A stretch of 33,053 nucleotides of DNA from Ignavibacteria bacterium. Lineage in GTDB: Bacteria; Bacteroidota; Ignavibacteria; Tepidaquicellales; Tepidaquicellaceae. The translations under genes and the position numbers were made by a program. This document shows positions 25,746 to 33,053 of this stretch, piece after piece (positions within the stretch are counted from its first letter, which is position 1; each line of letters starts with the position of its first letter). The stretch spans positions 1 to 33,053 of the forward strand of contig JAEUSI010000022.1 of the NCBI GenBank assembly GCA_016788375.1, written 5' to 3'. The notes beneath the pieces were generated by a model. The model searched no databases, was not told the DNA's origin, and saw only the letters and a list, made by a program, of their open reading frames with translations.

Positions 25746-26528
25746 ATGCCAATAAACATAAGCGAAAAAGCATCCGCCATTAATTCTACTGCAGAATCAG
25801 CGCTGAGAGCCGCAATAATGGTTATTGAAAAAGGCGGGTCCACGGAATACGCGGACAACGTTTTCAGAAGGATTATAAGTAAATCCGGTGCTAAAGATGT
25901 TGCGGTTATGTGGAGATTAGACAATGTCATTATGAGTTACTCTGACGGAGAAAATACTTCGACGTTAGTAAAACCTGTAAAAGGCATTGGTACTGATCTG
26001 ACGGCGGTTTCAGAAATAATTGAGCTTTCAGAAGATATATTTGAAGGTAAAAAGGAATTATCATCGCTTAATAATGAAATTGAGAGGATCAGCAGATTAA
26101 AGCCGTTGCACAGCAGTCTGACTCTTATTATTACTGCAGCATTTGCAGCGGCATTTTATTCTAAATTTCATGACGGAAGCATTGCAGATGTCTCAATGGT
26201 GTTTCTGTCAGCAGTAATCGGCCAGACGCTCAGGATTAAACTTAAAAGAAAAGAAATGAATGACGGTATGATTACGCTTATTTGCGGATTGCTGTCTGCT
26301 GGAATAACAAGCATAGTTCTGCATCTCGGATACGGGAAAGTGGATATGCCGACGATGATAGGGTCGCTTATTTATCTGGTTCCGGGTCTGCTTATGATAA
26401 ATGCATTCGTCGATATGACAAGACAGAAATTTATTTTTATAGGGACACAGAGAATAGTAAATGCATTATTTCTTTTTATGATTCTTGCATTGGATATACT
26501 TGTGGCATATACTTTTATTAAACTTTAA
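25746..26528 (+). CDS. ThrE/YjjP-type exporter subunit (N-terminal part of threonine/serine exporter)
   Basis: 260 residues. Residues 1 to about 110 are cytosolic and match the N-terminal portion of the ThrE_1 family. Residues about 117-260 contain five hydrophobic helices (LTLIITAAFAAAFY, VSMVFLSAVIGQT, ITLICGLLSAGITSIVL, IGSLIYLVPGLLMINAFVDM, LFLFMILALDILVAYTFI); VPGLLMINAFVDM is a family hallmark. ThrE is one polypeptide in Corynebacterium but is split in enterobacteria as YjjP/YjjB; here the partner is the next gene, 14 bases downstream. It probably exports a small amino-acid-like or dicarboxylate-like molecule. It shares direction with the sulfatase cluster, but a 157-base gap leaves membership open. 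Confidence 0.85.
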   Translation: MPINISEKASAINSTAESALRAAIMVIEKGGSTEYADNVFRRIISKSGAKDVAVMWRLDNVIMSYSDGENTSTLVKPVKGIGTDLTAVSEIIELSEDIFEGKKELSSLNNEIERISRLKPLHSSLTLIITAAFAAAFYSKFHDGSIADVSMVFLSAVIGQTLRIKLKRKEMNDGMITLICGLLSAGITSIVLHLGYGKVDMPTMIGSLIYLVPGLLMINAFVDMTRQKFIFIGTQRIVNALFLFMILALDILVAYTFIKL

Positions 26529-26542
26529 ACTTAAATTCATAC

Positions 26543-27028
26543 ATGAGCCTGCAGGAAATATTAACAGACTGCTTATGGTCTGCATTGTTTGCAACTTCAA
26601 TGAGTATCCTTAATTCTACCCCATACAGATATATCTTCGCTACATTTGTCTGCGGATTTACCGGTGTACTGGTAAGGGATCTTTTCAGAGGTTGGGGATT
26701 CAGTGTAAACTGGTCCACACTCTTTGCCGCTTTTATGATTGTAATGGCAGCAGGATTGATAATCAGAAGCAGATATGTTCCGCCGATAGTTCTTATATGC
26801 AGTGTACTTCCTCAATGGGCTTCTGTTTCAATGTTTAAATTTCTGAATGATCTGAGGTTAGTATCAATATCAGGCGGTGATGAACTCAGGAATTCAACAA
26901 TTGATATGAGCGCTAATCTTGCAATTGTAATCCTGATTTCTATTGTTATAGCAATCGGATTTTTTACAGGGCTAAAAGTTCTGAAGTTAATCTTCCGTGA
27001 TCCTGAACTAAGCAGGCAAAACGGATGA
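26543..27028 (+). CDS. ThrE/YjjB-type exporter subunit (DUF3815-like)
   Basis: 161 residues, nearly all membrane-embedded: helices at about 12-30, 31-50, 59-76, 80-98 and 128-150. This corresponds to the second, ThrE_2, part of the split exporter (YjjB-like). RYVPPIVLICSVLPQWAS (77-94) resembles the conserved loop of this family, where PG/LPG-like motifs mark the second half. The 14-base spacing and common strand make a two-gene transcript with the preceding subunit nearly certain. The pair should form a hetero-oligomeric carrier driven by proton motive force, as proposed for the family. It is convergent with the DUF202 gene, with 61 bases between stops and no clear terminator. Confidence 0.82.
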   Translation: MSLQEILTDCLWSALFATSMSILNSTPYRYIFATFVCGFTGVLVRDLFRGWGFSVNWSTLFAAFMIVMAAGLIIRSRYVPPIVLICSVLPQWASVSMFKFLNDLRLVSISGGDELRNSTIDMSANLAIVILISIVIAIGFFTGLKVLKLIFRDPELSRQNG

Positions 27029-27089
27029 ATTCGAAACCCGGATTATGTTTAGAGTAAATTTTAACAACAGTTCTAATTCAGGAAATAAA

Positions 27090-27503
27090 TTATTGTCTGA
27101 ATAATGCAAGAAAGAAAAGCAGAAGTGAAAGAATAAGAATTAATATTGCCAGTATTGGTGTAAATGAATATTTGATTTTATCGTTGGAAAGCCTGAATCT
27201 GTTCATATCGCTTCTGTACTGAATCAGTCCGAAGAATAATCCCAGGAAACCGAATGCAATTAATACCATTCCTACGTCTCTTGTTGTAAACAAAACATGC
27301 TGCTTGTAAACCGGGTCAGACTGCTTGTATTCCTGAAAAAATTTATATATTGTAAATCCGAAAGAAATCAGTGAAGTGGAAGTTCTGACCCATGCCATTA
27401 ATGTCCTGTCATTTGCAAGGGCAGTTCTCTCGTATGCTAATTTTGTCCTTTCATCTGCAAGCTGATTTGCATCTTTTACTTCTGTCTTAGTCCCTTCGCT
27501 CAT
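27090..27503 (-). CDS. DUF202 (YidH-like) membrane protein
   Basis: 137 residues with three hydrophobic helices at about 40-58, 76-96 and 114-134. LANDRTLMAWVRT (29-41), directly before the first helix, is the DUF202 signature (usual form ANERTFLAWIRT), and RDVGMVLIAFG in the second helix supports the family. Function is unknown; members are small inner-membrane proteins. It lies 33 bases after the SDR gene on the same strand and is probably cotranscribed. It marks the right boundary of the + strand sulfatase cluster. Confidence 0.82.
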   Translation of the reverse strand: MSEGTKTEVKDANQLADERTKLAYERTALANDRTLMAWVRTSTSLISFGFTIYKFFQEYKQSDPVYKQHVLFTTRDVGMVLIAFGFLGLFFGLIQYRSDMNRFRLSNDKIKYSFTPILAILILILSLLLFFLALFRQ

Positions 27504-27536
27504 AAGGATTGTAAATTAAAATTAAATTATTATTTC

Positions 27537-28247
27537 TCAGATATTCCCTTTTACAGGACGGACAATTACATCTTCTATGACAACTTTCCTTGACTGCTGA
27601 AAAACATCCAGTGTTATTTTTGCAATATCAGCAGGCGACATCATTCTGCTTTTGTATCTTTGTCTCGATCTGCTGTCCCACATCGGAGTTTCGGTAGCTC
27701 CCGGAAAAATGTTGCTTACTTTAATGTTGTATCTTCTCATTTCCTCCCGAAGTCCGTTGGTCATTGCAAGTAATCCCGCTTTTGAAGCTGCATAGACAGA
27801 ACTGTTTTCAAATGCCGAATGTGCTGCTACTGAAAGTATATTTATTATGTGACCTTTTTTTTTCTTTATCATTGGCGGAAGTACATTTTTTATGCAGAGA
27901 AATGAACCTCTGAGGTTTGTGTCTATTACCGAATCATAATCAAATGTCTTTGTTTCCACAAATGATTTAAAGACTGTTACGCCTGCATTGTTTACCAGTG
28001 CATCAATGCTGCCGTATTTTTCGCGGATACGTTTTGCGGTAATCTGTATGCTTCTTTCAGAAAGTACATTACAGACAAAAGCCGAGGCTTCCCTTTCTGC
28101 AAATTTAATTTCGCTTACAATCTTTACAAGTCTGGATTTCCTTCTTGCGCTTACAACGACAATGTGACCAGCTTTGGAAAATTCCATCGCAATTTCCTTG
28201 CCGATACCCGTTGAAGCTCCCGTAATCCAGACTACTTTCTGATTCAT
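27537..28247 (-). CDS. Short-chain dehydrogenase/reductase
   Basis: 236-residue classical SDR. The nucleotide-binding motif is TGASTGIG (9-16), NNAG is at 86-89, and the catalytic tetrad is Asn111, Ser139, Tyr152 and Lys156 (YAASK). ARRKSR after the second strand (34-40) favours NADP(H). The PGATETPMW segment after the active site is common in reductases of the YdfG/sepiapterin-like subgroup. The substrate is not given by sequence. It lies between the mutase subunit (72-base gap) and the DUF202 gene; a link to acyl-CoA metabolism is possible but not shown. Confidence 0.88.
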   Translation of the reverse strand: MNQKVVWITGASTGIGKEIAMEFSKAGHIVVVSARRKSRLVKIVSEIKFAEREASAFVCNVLSERSIQITAKRIREKYGSIDALVNNAGVTVFKSFVETKTFDYDSVIDTNLRGSFLCIKNVLPPMIKKKKGHIINILSVAAHSAFENSSVYAASKAGLLAMTNGLREEMRRYNIKVSNIFPGATETPMWDSRSRQRYKSRMMSPADIAKITLDVFQQSRKVVIEDVIVRPVKGNI

Positions 28248-28319
28248 TAATTATTGTTTATGAATTTATTCATGTTTATGCAAAACCGGTAAAAAATTTA
28301 TCCCTTAAACTTATTAATT

Positions 28320-29894
28320 TTAAGCGCTTTTGTATTCACCCCATACTTCTCTTAATGCATTTGAAATTTCACCTACTGTAGCATAACTCTCAACGGCTTC
28401 GAGAAAAAATGGCAGGAGATTTTCTGTCGTCATTGCTTTAACTTTAATAATATCAAGCAACTCTCTTACCTTTTCATTGTCTCTGGATTCTTTAAGCTTC
28501 CTTAGATTTTCAATCTGCCTTTTTCTTACACTGTCATCAATCTTGAACAGAATATTTTTTTCTTCACTCTCTGCAATGAAATCATTCACGCCGACTTCTA
28601 TGATTTTTTTATTTTCTATGTCAATCTGAGTCTTATATGCATTCTTTTCAATTTCATTTTTCTGAAAACCATAATCAATAGCTTTTGATGCACCGCCGAG
28701 TTCATCAATCTTTTTAATATACTCCCAGGCTTTTTCTTCAATCTGATCAGTCAGATATTCTATGAGATAAGAACCGCCGAGAACATCAACGCTGTCGGCA
28801 ACACCGCTTTCATATGCAATAATCTGCTGTGTCCTTAAAGCCGTCTGAACCGACAATTCTGTCGGCAGAGCTAAAGCTTCATCCTTTCCGTTTGTATGCA
28901 AAGACTGACATCCGCCCAGTACTGCTGCAAGTGCCTGAATGGTAACTCTGACAATATTGTTTTCAATCTGCTTGTCAGATAATGTGGATCCTCCTGTCTG
29001 AGCGTGAAATCTAAGCTTCATGCTGTTTTCGTCTTTCGCATTGAATCTTTCCTTCATAATGGTCGCCCAGATTTTTCTTGCTGCCCTGAACTTTGCAACT
29101 TCTTCGGCGAAATTATTGTGCGAATTGAAAAAGAACGACAGTCTCTTTGCAAAGTCATCCACATCAAGTCCCGATTCAATCGCAGCTCTGACATATTCAA
29201 TTCCGTCAGATAATGTAAAAGCAACTTCCTGCACAGCGCTTGAACCTGCTTCACGTATATGATAACCGCTGATGGAAATCGTATTCCATGAAGGTAGATT
29301 TTCGCTGCACCATTTGAAAATGTCCGTTATAAGCCTCATTGACTGCCTGGGAGGATAAATGTATGTCCCTCTTGCAATGTATTCCTTCAGAAGATCATTC
29401 TGTATTGTACCGGATAATTTTGTCAGATCGGCATTCTGCCTTTTTGCAATTGCAACATACATCATAAGAAGCAGGGGAGCAGTAGAATTTATTGTCATTG
29501 AAGTAGTTATACCGGCAAGATTTATGTCTTCAAAAAGCGTCTCCATATCTTTAAGCGAATCAATCGCCACACCTGCTTTTCCGACTTCTCCTTCACTCAT
29601 AGGATCATCGCTGTCATATCCGATCTGCGTTGGAAGATCAAATGCTACCGATAAACCGGTAGTTCCGGAATTTATCAAAAACTTATATCTTTTATTTGAT
29701 TCCTCTGCGGTTGCAAATCCTGCATACTGCCTCATTGTCCAGAATCTTGACCGGTACATCGAAGAATGCACTCCGCGTGTAAAGGGATATTGTTCAGGAT
29801 CTGGAACAGAATGAGCCTCATTAAGAAATCCCGGAATTTCTATCCCGGAATCAGTCTGAAAGTTATCTTTTCTTAATTTAATATTTTTACTCAC
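28320..29894 (-). CDS. Methylmalonyl-CoA mutase-type large (catalytic) subunit without B12-binding domain
   Basis: 524 residues covering the TIM-barrel part of acyl-CoA mutases. YPFTRG and [16 protein letters not shown] contain Tyr47, and PPRQSMR contains Arg187, matching the Tyr/Arg pair that defines methylmalonyl-CoA specificity; isobutyryl-CoA mutases have Phe/Gln and 2-hydroxyisobutyryl-CoA mutases Ile/Asp. [10 protein letters not shown] includes the conserved His212. The chain stops after the barrel and short linker (ends [16 protein letters not shown]), about 130-200 residues short of a fused enzyme, so the cobalamin-binding domain (DxHxxG) must be a separate protein that is not encoded in this window. 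It would interconvert methylmalonyl-CoA and succinyl-CoA for propionate metabolism. It lies 12 bases after the small lipoprotein gene. Confidence 0.9.
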   Translation of the reverse strand: MSKNIKLRKDNFQTDSGIEIPGFLNEAHSVPDPEQYPFTRGVHSSMYRSRFWTMRQYAGFATAEESNKRYKFLINSGTTGLSVAFDLPTQIGYDSDDPMSEGEVGKAGVAIDSLKDMETLFEDINLAGITTSMTINSTAPLLLMMYVAIAKRQNADLTKLSGTIQNDLLKEYIARGTYIYPPRQSMRLITDIFKWCSENLPSWNTISISGYHIREAGSSAVQEVAFTLSDGIEYVRAAIESGLDVDDFAKRLSFFFNSHNNFAEEVAKFRAARKIWATIMKERFNAKDENSMKLRFHAQTGGSTLSDKQIENNIVRVTIQALAAVLGGCQSLHTNGKDEALALPTELSVQTALRTQQIIAYESGVADSVDVLGGSYLIEYLTDQIEEKAWEYIKKIDELGGASKAIDYGFQKNEIEKNAYKTQIDIENKKIIEVGVNDFIAESEEKNILFKIDDSVRKRQIENLRKLKESRDNEKVRELLDIIKVKAMTTENLLPFFLEAVESYATVGEISNALREVWGEYKSA

Positions 29895-29906
29895 GTTATC
29901 TGATCT

Positions 29907-30308
29907 TTAAAATGCTTTTTTAACAATAAAACTGTCTGAATAAAGTTTGTAATATTTATTCGACTCTCTTGATGAAAATCCTTTCTCGTCATGAATAACT
30001 ATTTCCCAGGTATTCTTTTCCCAGAATTTAGGCTTGTCAGTAAGTTCAATCAGGAATGTAGAGTCATTTATTTTCTTGCTTTTATATTTTGATCTGTGGA
30101 AATACGGTCTTTGCGCATCTTTCATAATATAGTAAAGCGTGTCATTGTCAAATCCTGCCGTAAAGGCATATATGCTGTCTTCATAGAGATATACTTTCCC
30201 TTTGATCTTGTCAAATCTTGACTGACAGCCGGAAAATAAAATCAGCATTACCGGAATAAACAAAATGAATTTAATAATTACGGGAATTTTAGAATTTTGC
30301 CTGGTCAT
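29907..30308 (-). CDS. Small lipoprotein of unknown function
   Basis: 133 residues. The N-terminal segment ends in a lipobox LFSGC with Cys28, preceded by a hydrophobic run (VIIKFILFIPVMLILF). The remaining 105 residues look like a small beta-rich extracytoplasmic domain (YLYEDSIYAFTAGFDNDTLYYIMKD, STFLIELTDK, WEIVIHD). No family is recognised. It precedes the mutase gene by 12 bases, so the two share a transcript, although a functional tie is not obvious. Confidence 0.7.
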   Translation of the reverse strand: MTRQNSKIPVIIKFILFIPVMLILFSGCQSRFDKIKGKVYLYEDSIYAFTAGFDNDTLYYIMKDAQRPYFHRSKYKSKKINDSTFLIELTDKPKFWEKNTWEIVIHDEKGFSSRESNKYYKLYSDSFIVKKAF

Positions 30309-30462
30309 ATGAATTTATTTTAATTTGTTTCAATTATCAGAAAAGAATTGATTTATTGGTTTAAAAAATTGTCCTTCATACAGTATTATTGTCCGTATCT
30401 TTAATAAAATCTACACAATATTTTATATAAATCTGAAAATCTTAACAAAAAACTAAAACTGA

Positions 30463-31182
30463 TTACATTATTATTCCGCCGTCAACGCAGATCGTCTGAC
30501 CGGTTATATAATCCGCATCTGCCGAAGCGAGGAATCTCACAACTCCTGCAATGTCACTGCCTTTACCGAATCTTTTCAGAGGAATAGAATTAAGATAGCT
30601 CTGTCTGACTTCCTCCGTAAGTTTGTCTGTCATTTCAGTTTCGATAAATCCCGGAGCGACCGCATTGACATTAATGTTTCTTGAAGATAGTTCCTTGGCA
30701 ACTGCCTTTGTAAATCCGATTACTCCTGCTTTGGAAGCAGAGTAATTTGCCTGTCCGGGATTTCCCATAATTCCGGAAACCGAAGTGATGTTGATTATTT
30801 TTCCGCTTCGTTTGCTCATCATATTTCTCGAAACTGCTTTTGTCATATTGAAAACTCCTTTCAAATTCGTATCAATTACAATATCCCAGTCCTCTTCGCT
30901 CATCCTCATAAGCAGTCCGTCTTTAGTAACGCCTGCATTGTTAATGAGTACATCGATCTTACCTCTGCTTTTAATTATGTCATCTATGGTTTCCTGTACT
31001 GATTTCATATCAGATACATCGCATTTATAAAAAGAAATATTCTTTGAATTAAAATATTCTTCATCTATTGAATTCTTAAAAGTAACAATCACAGAAGCTT
31101 CTTCACCGGCAAAAGATTCGGCAATTGACCTGCCGATTCCTCTTGAACCGCCGGTAATAAGTATAGTCTTGTCTTTAAACAT
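30463..31182 (-). CDS. fabG: 3-oxoacyl-ACP reductase
   Basis: 239 residues. It reduces 3-oxoacyl-ACP with NADPH in fatty-acid elongation. The Rossmann motif TGGSRGIG is at 10-17, NNAG at 81-84, and the catalytic set is Asn107, Ser134, Tyr147 and Lys151 (NYSASKAG). GNPGQANY before the Tyr and APGFIETEMTDKL after it are distinctive of FabG rather than general SDRs, and the C-terminus ends in the usual DGGIIM. It is 26 bases downstream of the DUF3109-like gene and in the same unit as fabD. acpP and fabF, often next in order, are not found; a 154-base gap and a lipoprotein gene follow. Confidence 0.93.
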   Translation of the reverse strand: MFKDKTILITGGSRGIGRSIAESFAGEEASVIVTFKNSIDEEYFNSKNISFYKCDVSDMKSVQETIDDIIKSRGKIDVLINNAGVTKDGLLMRMSEEDWDIVIDTNLKGVFNMTKAVSRNMMSKRSGKIINITSVSGIMGNPGQANYSASKAGVIGFTKAVAKELSSRNINVNAVAPGFIETEMTDKLTEEVRQSYLNSIPLKRFGKGSDIAGVVRFLASADADYITGQTICVDGGIIM

Positions 31183-31208
31183 TGAAATAATTTATTAAAT
31201 AATGATAT

Positions 31209-31856
31209 TCAGGTTGTGAGATTTATTTTGGGCAGTTCTATCTGAAACTTTCTCTGATAATTCTTCCTGTAATGTTCATTCAGAAATTTATATCCTTCCT
31301 CTCCTACAATGAATTTGATTTCTTCCGTCATTGCTTCAAAGACAGTCTGTGTATAATTCTCTTCGTGACCTACTCCGCAGTAATCGAGTCTTGCCGAATG
31401 TTCGTTGTCTACAGTAAGTACATTGTCTATAATAGTCACCGGATACATTATACAATACTTCGGCTTAATCTCCCATTTATGCATTCCGTTATTGACTGCC
31501 ATCACCTGCAGAGAACAGTATCCTTTTTTATCCTTGAAAACACACTGTGTAATTCCTTCATTATTTATGTACAACTCAGTTCCGATCGCAAATCCAGAAG
31601 GAAAATCATGATCTTCTTCAAGTTCCTTTTCAAACCATTTTGAAGTGTCCTTGGTCTGATATTCATCCATTACATCCTTAATCTGACTTTCAAATTTCAT
31701 TATTACCGGCTGAAAATCCCTGTCCATATATACACCCCAGTTACAGCACTGGCCACCGCATTTGCAGATATCACATCCCGGAACGAAACCCTGAGTAAAT
31801 ATCACCGGATCTATTTTTAATCCATTTAATTCTAAAAACTCTTTTTCTTCAGTCAT
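31209..31856 (-). CDS. Cysteine-cluster protein, DUF3109/YkgJ-like
   Basis: 215 residues with nine Cys: 28, 31, 33, 37, 38, 105, 114, 135 and 160. The N-terminal CDICKCGGQCC is followed by TQCVF, KGYCSLQ and KPKYCIMYP, the pattern of the DUF3109 / zinc- or iron-chelating YkgJ-like families. It therefore likely binds Zn2+ or an Fe-S cluster, but no reaction is known. Its ATG directly abuts the fabD stop (TAA at 31857-31859, start codon at 31854-31856, read on the minus strand), and fabG follows after 26 bases, so the three genes form one operon. No signal peptide is seen. Confidence 0.8.
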   Translation of the reverse strand: MTEEKEFLELNGLKIDPVIFTQGFVPGCDICKCGGQCCNWGVYMDRDFQPVIMKFESQIKDVMDEYQTKDTSKWFEKELEEDHDFPSGFAIGTELYINNEGITQCVFKDKKGYCSLQVMAVNNGMHKWEIKPKYCIMYPVTIIDNVLTVDNEHSARLDYCGVGHEENYTQTVFEAMTEEIKFIVGEEGYKFLNEHYRKNYQRKFQIELPKINLTT

Positions 31857-32786
31857 TTACAGATTATAATTTTTTAAATCTTCGGCAGTTCCGATATTGT
31901 GAAGCTTTACATCGGGGTTAATTCTTTTTATCAGACCGGTCAGAACTTTCCCCGATCCTATTTCATAAAATTCTGTTATGTTTAATTCTTTTATCTTGTT
32001 TGTAATAAGCTGCTGCCATTTTACGGAAGAAATAAGCTGTCTGAAAAGAGAATTCTTAATAATGTCGCTGTTTTCAACCGGCTCTGCATCGGAATTTGTA
32101 TAAATCGGAATTTCTGCATTTTTAAATATTGTGCTGTTAAGGATGACTCTTAGTTCTTCTGTGGATGTAAGCATAAGCTCGGAATGAAATGCACCGCTGA
32201 CCTGAAGTTCTTTCGCCATTTTCGCTTTGTAAGGTTCGTCTTTTGCAATCTTTATTGCCCTGCGGACAGCATCAACATCACCTGAAATCACAATTTGCCC
32301 CGGAGCATTGTAATTTGCAGGCTGAACAATCTGATTCTCTGATGCAATTTTACAGATTTCATCAACCTGATCTTCGTTCAGACCGATAATTGCAGCCATG
32401 GTACCCGGTCTTTTATTGCCGGATTCTTTCATAAGCTCGCCTCTTCTTTTGACAAGCTTAAGACCGTCTTCAAAAGAAACAGATTTTGCATAAACATTAG
32501 CCGTATATTCTCCGAGCGAATGACCTGACGCAGTATGTGCAACTATTTTATCACCGATTATCTGAGTAAGGACATATGAATGAACGAACAATGCAGGCTG
32601 TGTTATATGTGTCTGAGTAAGAATTTCGGAAGGTCCATGAAAAGAAATTTCGCTTAAATGCATTCCCATAATATCATCTGCCATTTCATAAATTTCACGG
32701 GCGACCTGATAATTGTCGTATAAATCCTTGCCCATGCCGACTATCTGAGAACCCTGTCCCGGAAAAACAAATGCAATACGGTTCAT
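31857..32786 (-). CDS. fabD: Malonyl-CoA:ACP transacylase
   Basis: 309 residues. It transfers malonyl from CoA to acyl carrier protein for fatty-acid synthesis. FVFPGQGSQ (6-14) is the glycine-rich start motif, the nucleophile Ser90 sits in GHSLGEY, Arg115 (RRGELM) binds the malonyl carboxylate, and His201 (GAFHSELM) is the catalytic base. The length is exactly typical. It is the first gene of the fabD / DUF3109-like / fabG unit within the window, with its promoter expected in 32787-33053. Being core metabolism, it marks the chromosomal backbone to the right of the accessory cluster. Confidence 0.95.
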   Translation of the reverse strand: MNRIAFVFPGQGSQIVGMGKDLYDNYQVAREIYEMADDIMGMHLSEISFHGPSEILTQTHITQPALFVHSYVLTQIIGDKIVAHTASGHSLGEYTANVYAKSVSFEDGLKLVKRRGELMKESGNKRPGTMAAIIGLNEDQVDEICKIASENQIVQPANYNAPGQIVISGDVDAVRRAIKIAKDEPYKAKMAKELQVSGAFHSELMLTSTEELRVILNSTIFKNAEIPIYTNSDAEPVENSDIIKNSLFRQLISSVKWQQLITNKIKELNITEFYEIGSGKVLTGLIKRINPDVKLHNIGTAEDLKNYNL

Positions 32787-33053
32787 TTCAAATAATTTTA
32801 TTTATATCAAATTACTCAAATTAAAATGTTAAATCAATTTCAGATTAAATCAGTAAACTAGATGAAAATAAAAATTCAGAATATTTAGATTAATTTATTT
32901 GCAGAATTCTTTTGTAAACCATATCTGTACAAAAAAACATTTATAAGGTTTAAAAAAATTGTCAGGTGAAATTTAAATGTTTAGTATGTAAATGGGCGGT
33001 TTTAAGCCCTGGACGCCCTTCTTTACACAGTTGGGCTGACGATATGATGCAAC
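32787..33053. other. 267-base region upstream of fabD with a structured GC-rich edge
   Basis: Bases 32787-32990 are AT-rich and should contain the fabD promoter; no convincing box is seen. From 32994 the base composition changes: GGGCG (32994-32998) can pair with CGCCC (33014-33018), or GGGC 32994-32997 with GCCC 33006-33009. This may be the edge of an RNA gene or insertion element cut by the window. No gene is called. Confidence 0.35.

Noticed and set aside
15491-27028. A polysaccharide utilisation locus
   Set aside because: No SusC/SusD, glycoside hydrolase, polysaccharide lyase or hybrid two-component regulator is present, and the sulfatases lack export signals.
27537-28247. SDR gene as a second fabG
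   Set aside because: It lacks the GNPGQANY segment and FabG-like C-terminus, and it is separated from the fab unit; kept as a general SDR.
29359-29814. 151-codon open frame antisense to the mutase gene
   Set aside because: It lies wholly within a strongly supported conserved enzyme on the other strand, whose motifs explain the sequence.

Overview
The window looks like chromosome from an AT-rich member of the FCB group, most likely an Ignavibacteria-like lineage of Bacteroidota/Chlorobi. This is inferred from a type IX secretion C-terminal domain with the YPNPFNPST motif at 5047-6330, SBBP-type beta-propeller repeats, a dockerin-like C-terminus, mostly A-rich translation start regions and a Bacteroidota-style helical-repeat family protein at 13748-15172. 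No rRNA, tRNA, CRISPR array or recognisable transposase gene was found.

Left part (1-7261): a secreted multidomain lipase-like protein whose 5' end lies outside the window, a T9SS-exported adhesin-like protein ending in a strong terminator, and a convergent outer-membrane beta-barrel protein. Next (7262-15172): an anaerobic sulfatase-maturating radical SAM enzyme (7679-8965) with a long inverted repeat on each side, then a tightly overlapped ABC ATPase / FtsX-like permease / AttH-CrtC-like lipoprotein operon (9306-13646), and a convergent gene of a helical-repeat family with unknown function.

The centre (15491-27028), all on the + strand, is the most interesting part. Its order is sulfatase 1, HAD phosphatase 1, small membrane protein, HAD phosphatase 2 (exported), sulfatase 2, SAM methyltransferase, a formylglycine-generating enzyme (FGE), a DUF1254/DUF1214 lipoprotein, and a two-gene ThrE-type exporter. 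Both sulfatases have the CTAGR modification motif and a complete set of family active-site residues, and neither has a signal peptide. The window therefore encodes sulfatases together with both known formylglycine-forming systems: O2-independent (anSME, 7679-8965) and O2-dependent (FGE, 23087-24049). The repeated sulfatase/HAD pairing suggests stepwise removal of sulfate and phosphate from a common class of substrate, but the substrate cannot be read from sequence. No SusC/SusD pair, glycoside hydrolase or dedicated regulator is present, so this is not a standard polysaccharide utilisation locus.

The right part (27090-32786), all on the - strand, is mostly core metabolism: fabD, a cysteine-cluster DUF3109-like gene and fabG in one compact unit, then a small lipoprotein, the catalytic subunit of a methylmalonyl-CoA-type mutase without its B12-binding domain, a short-chain dehydrogenase and a DUF202 membrane protein. 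The last 60 bases are more GC-rich and structured than their surroundings and were not identified.
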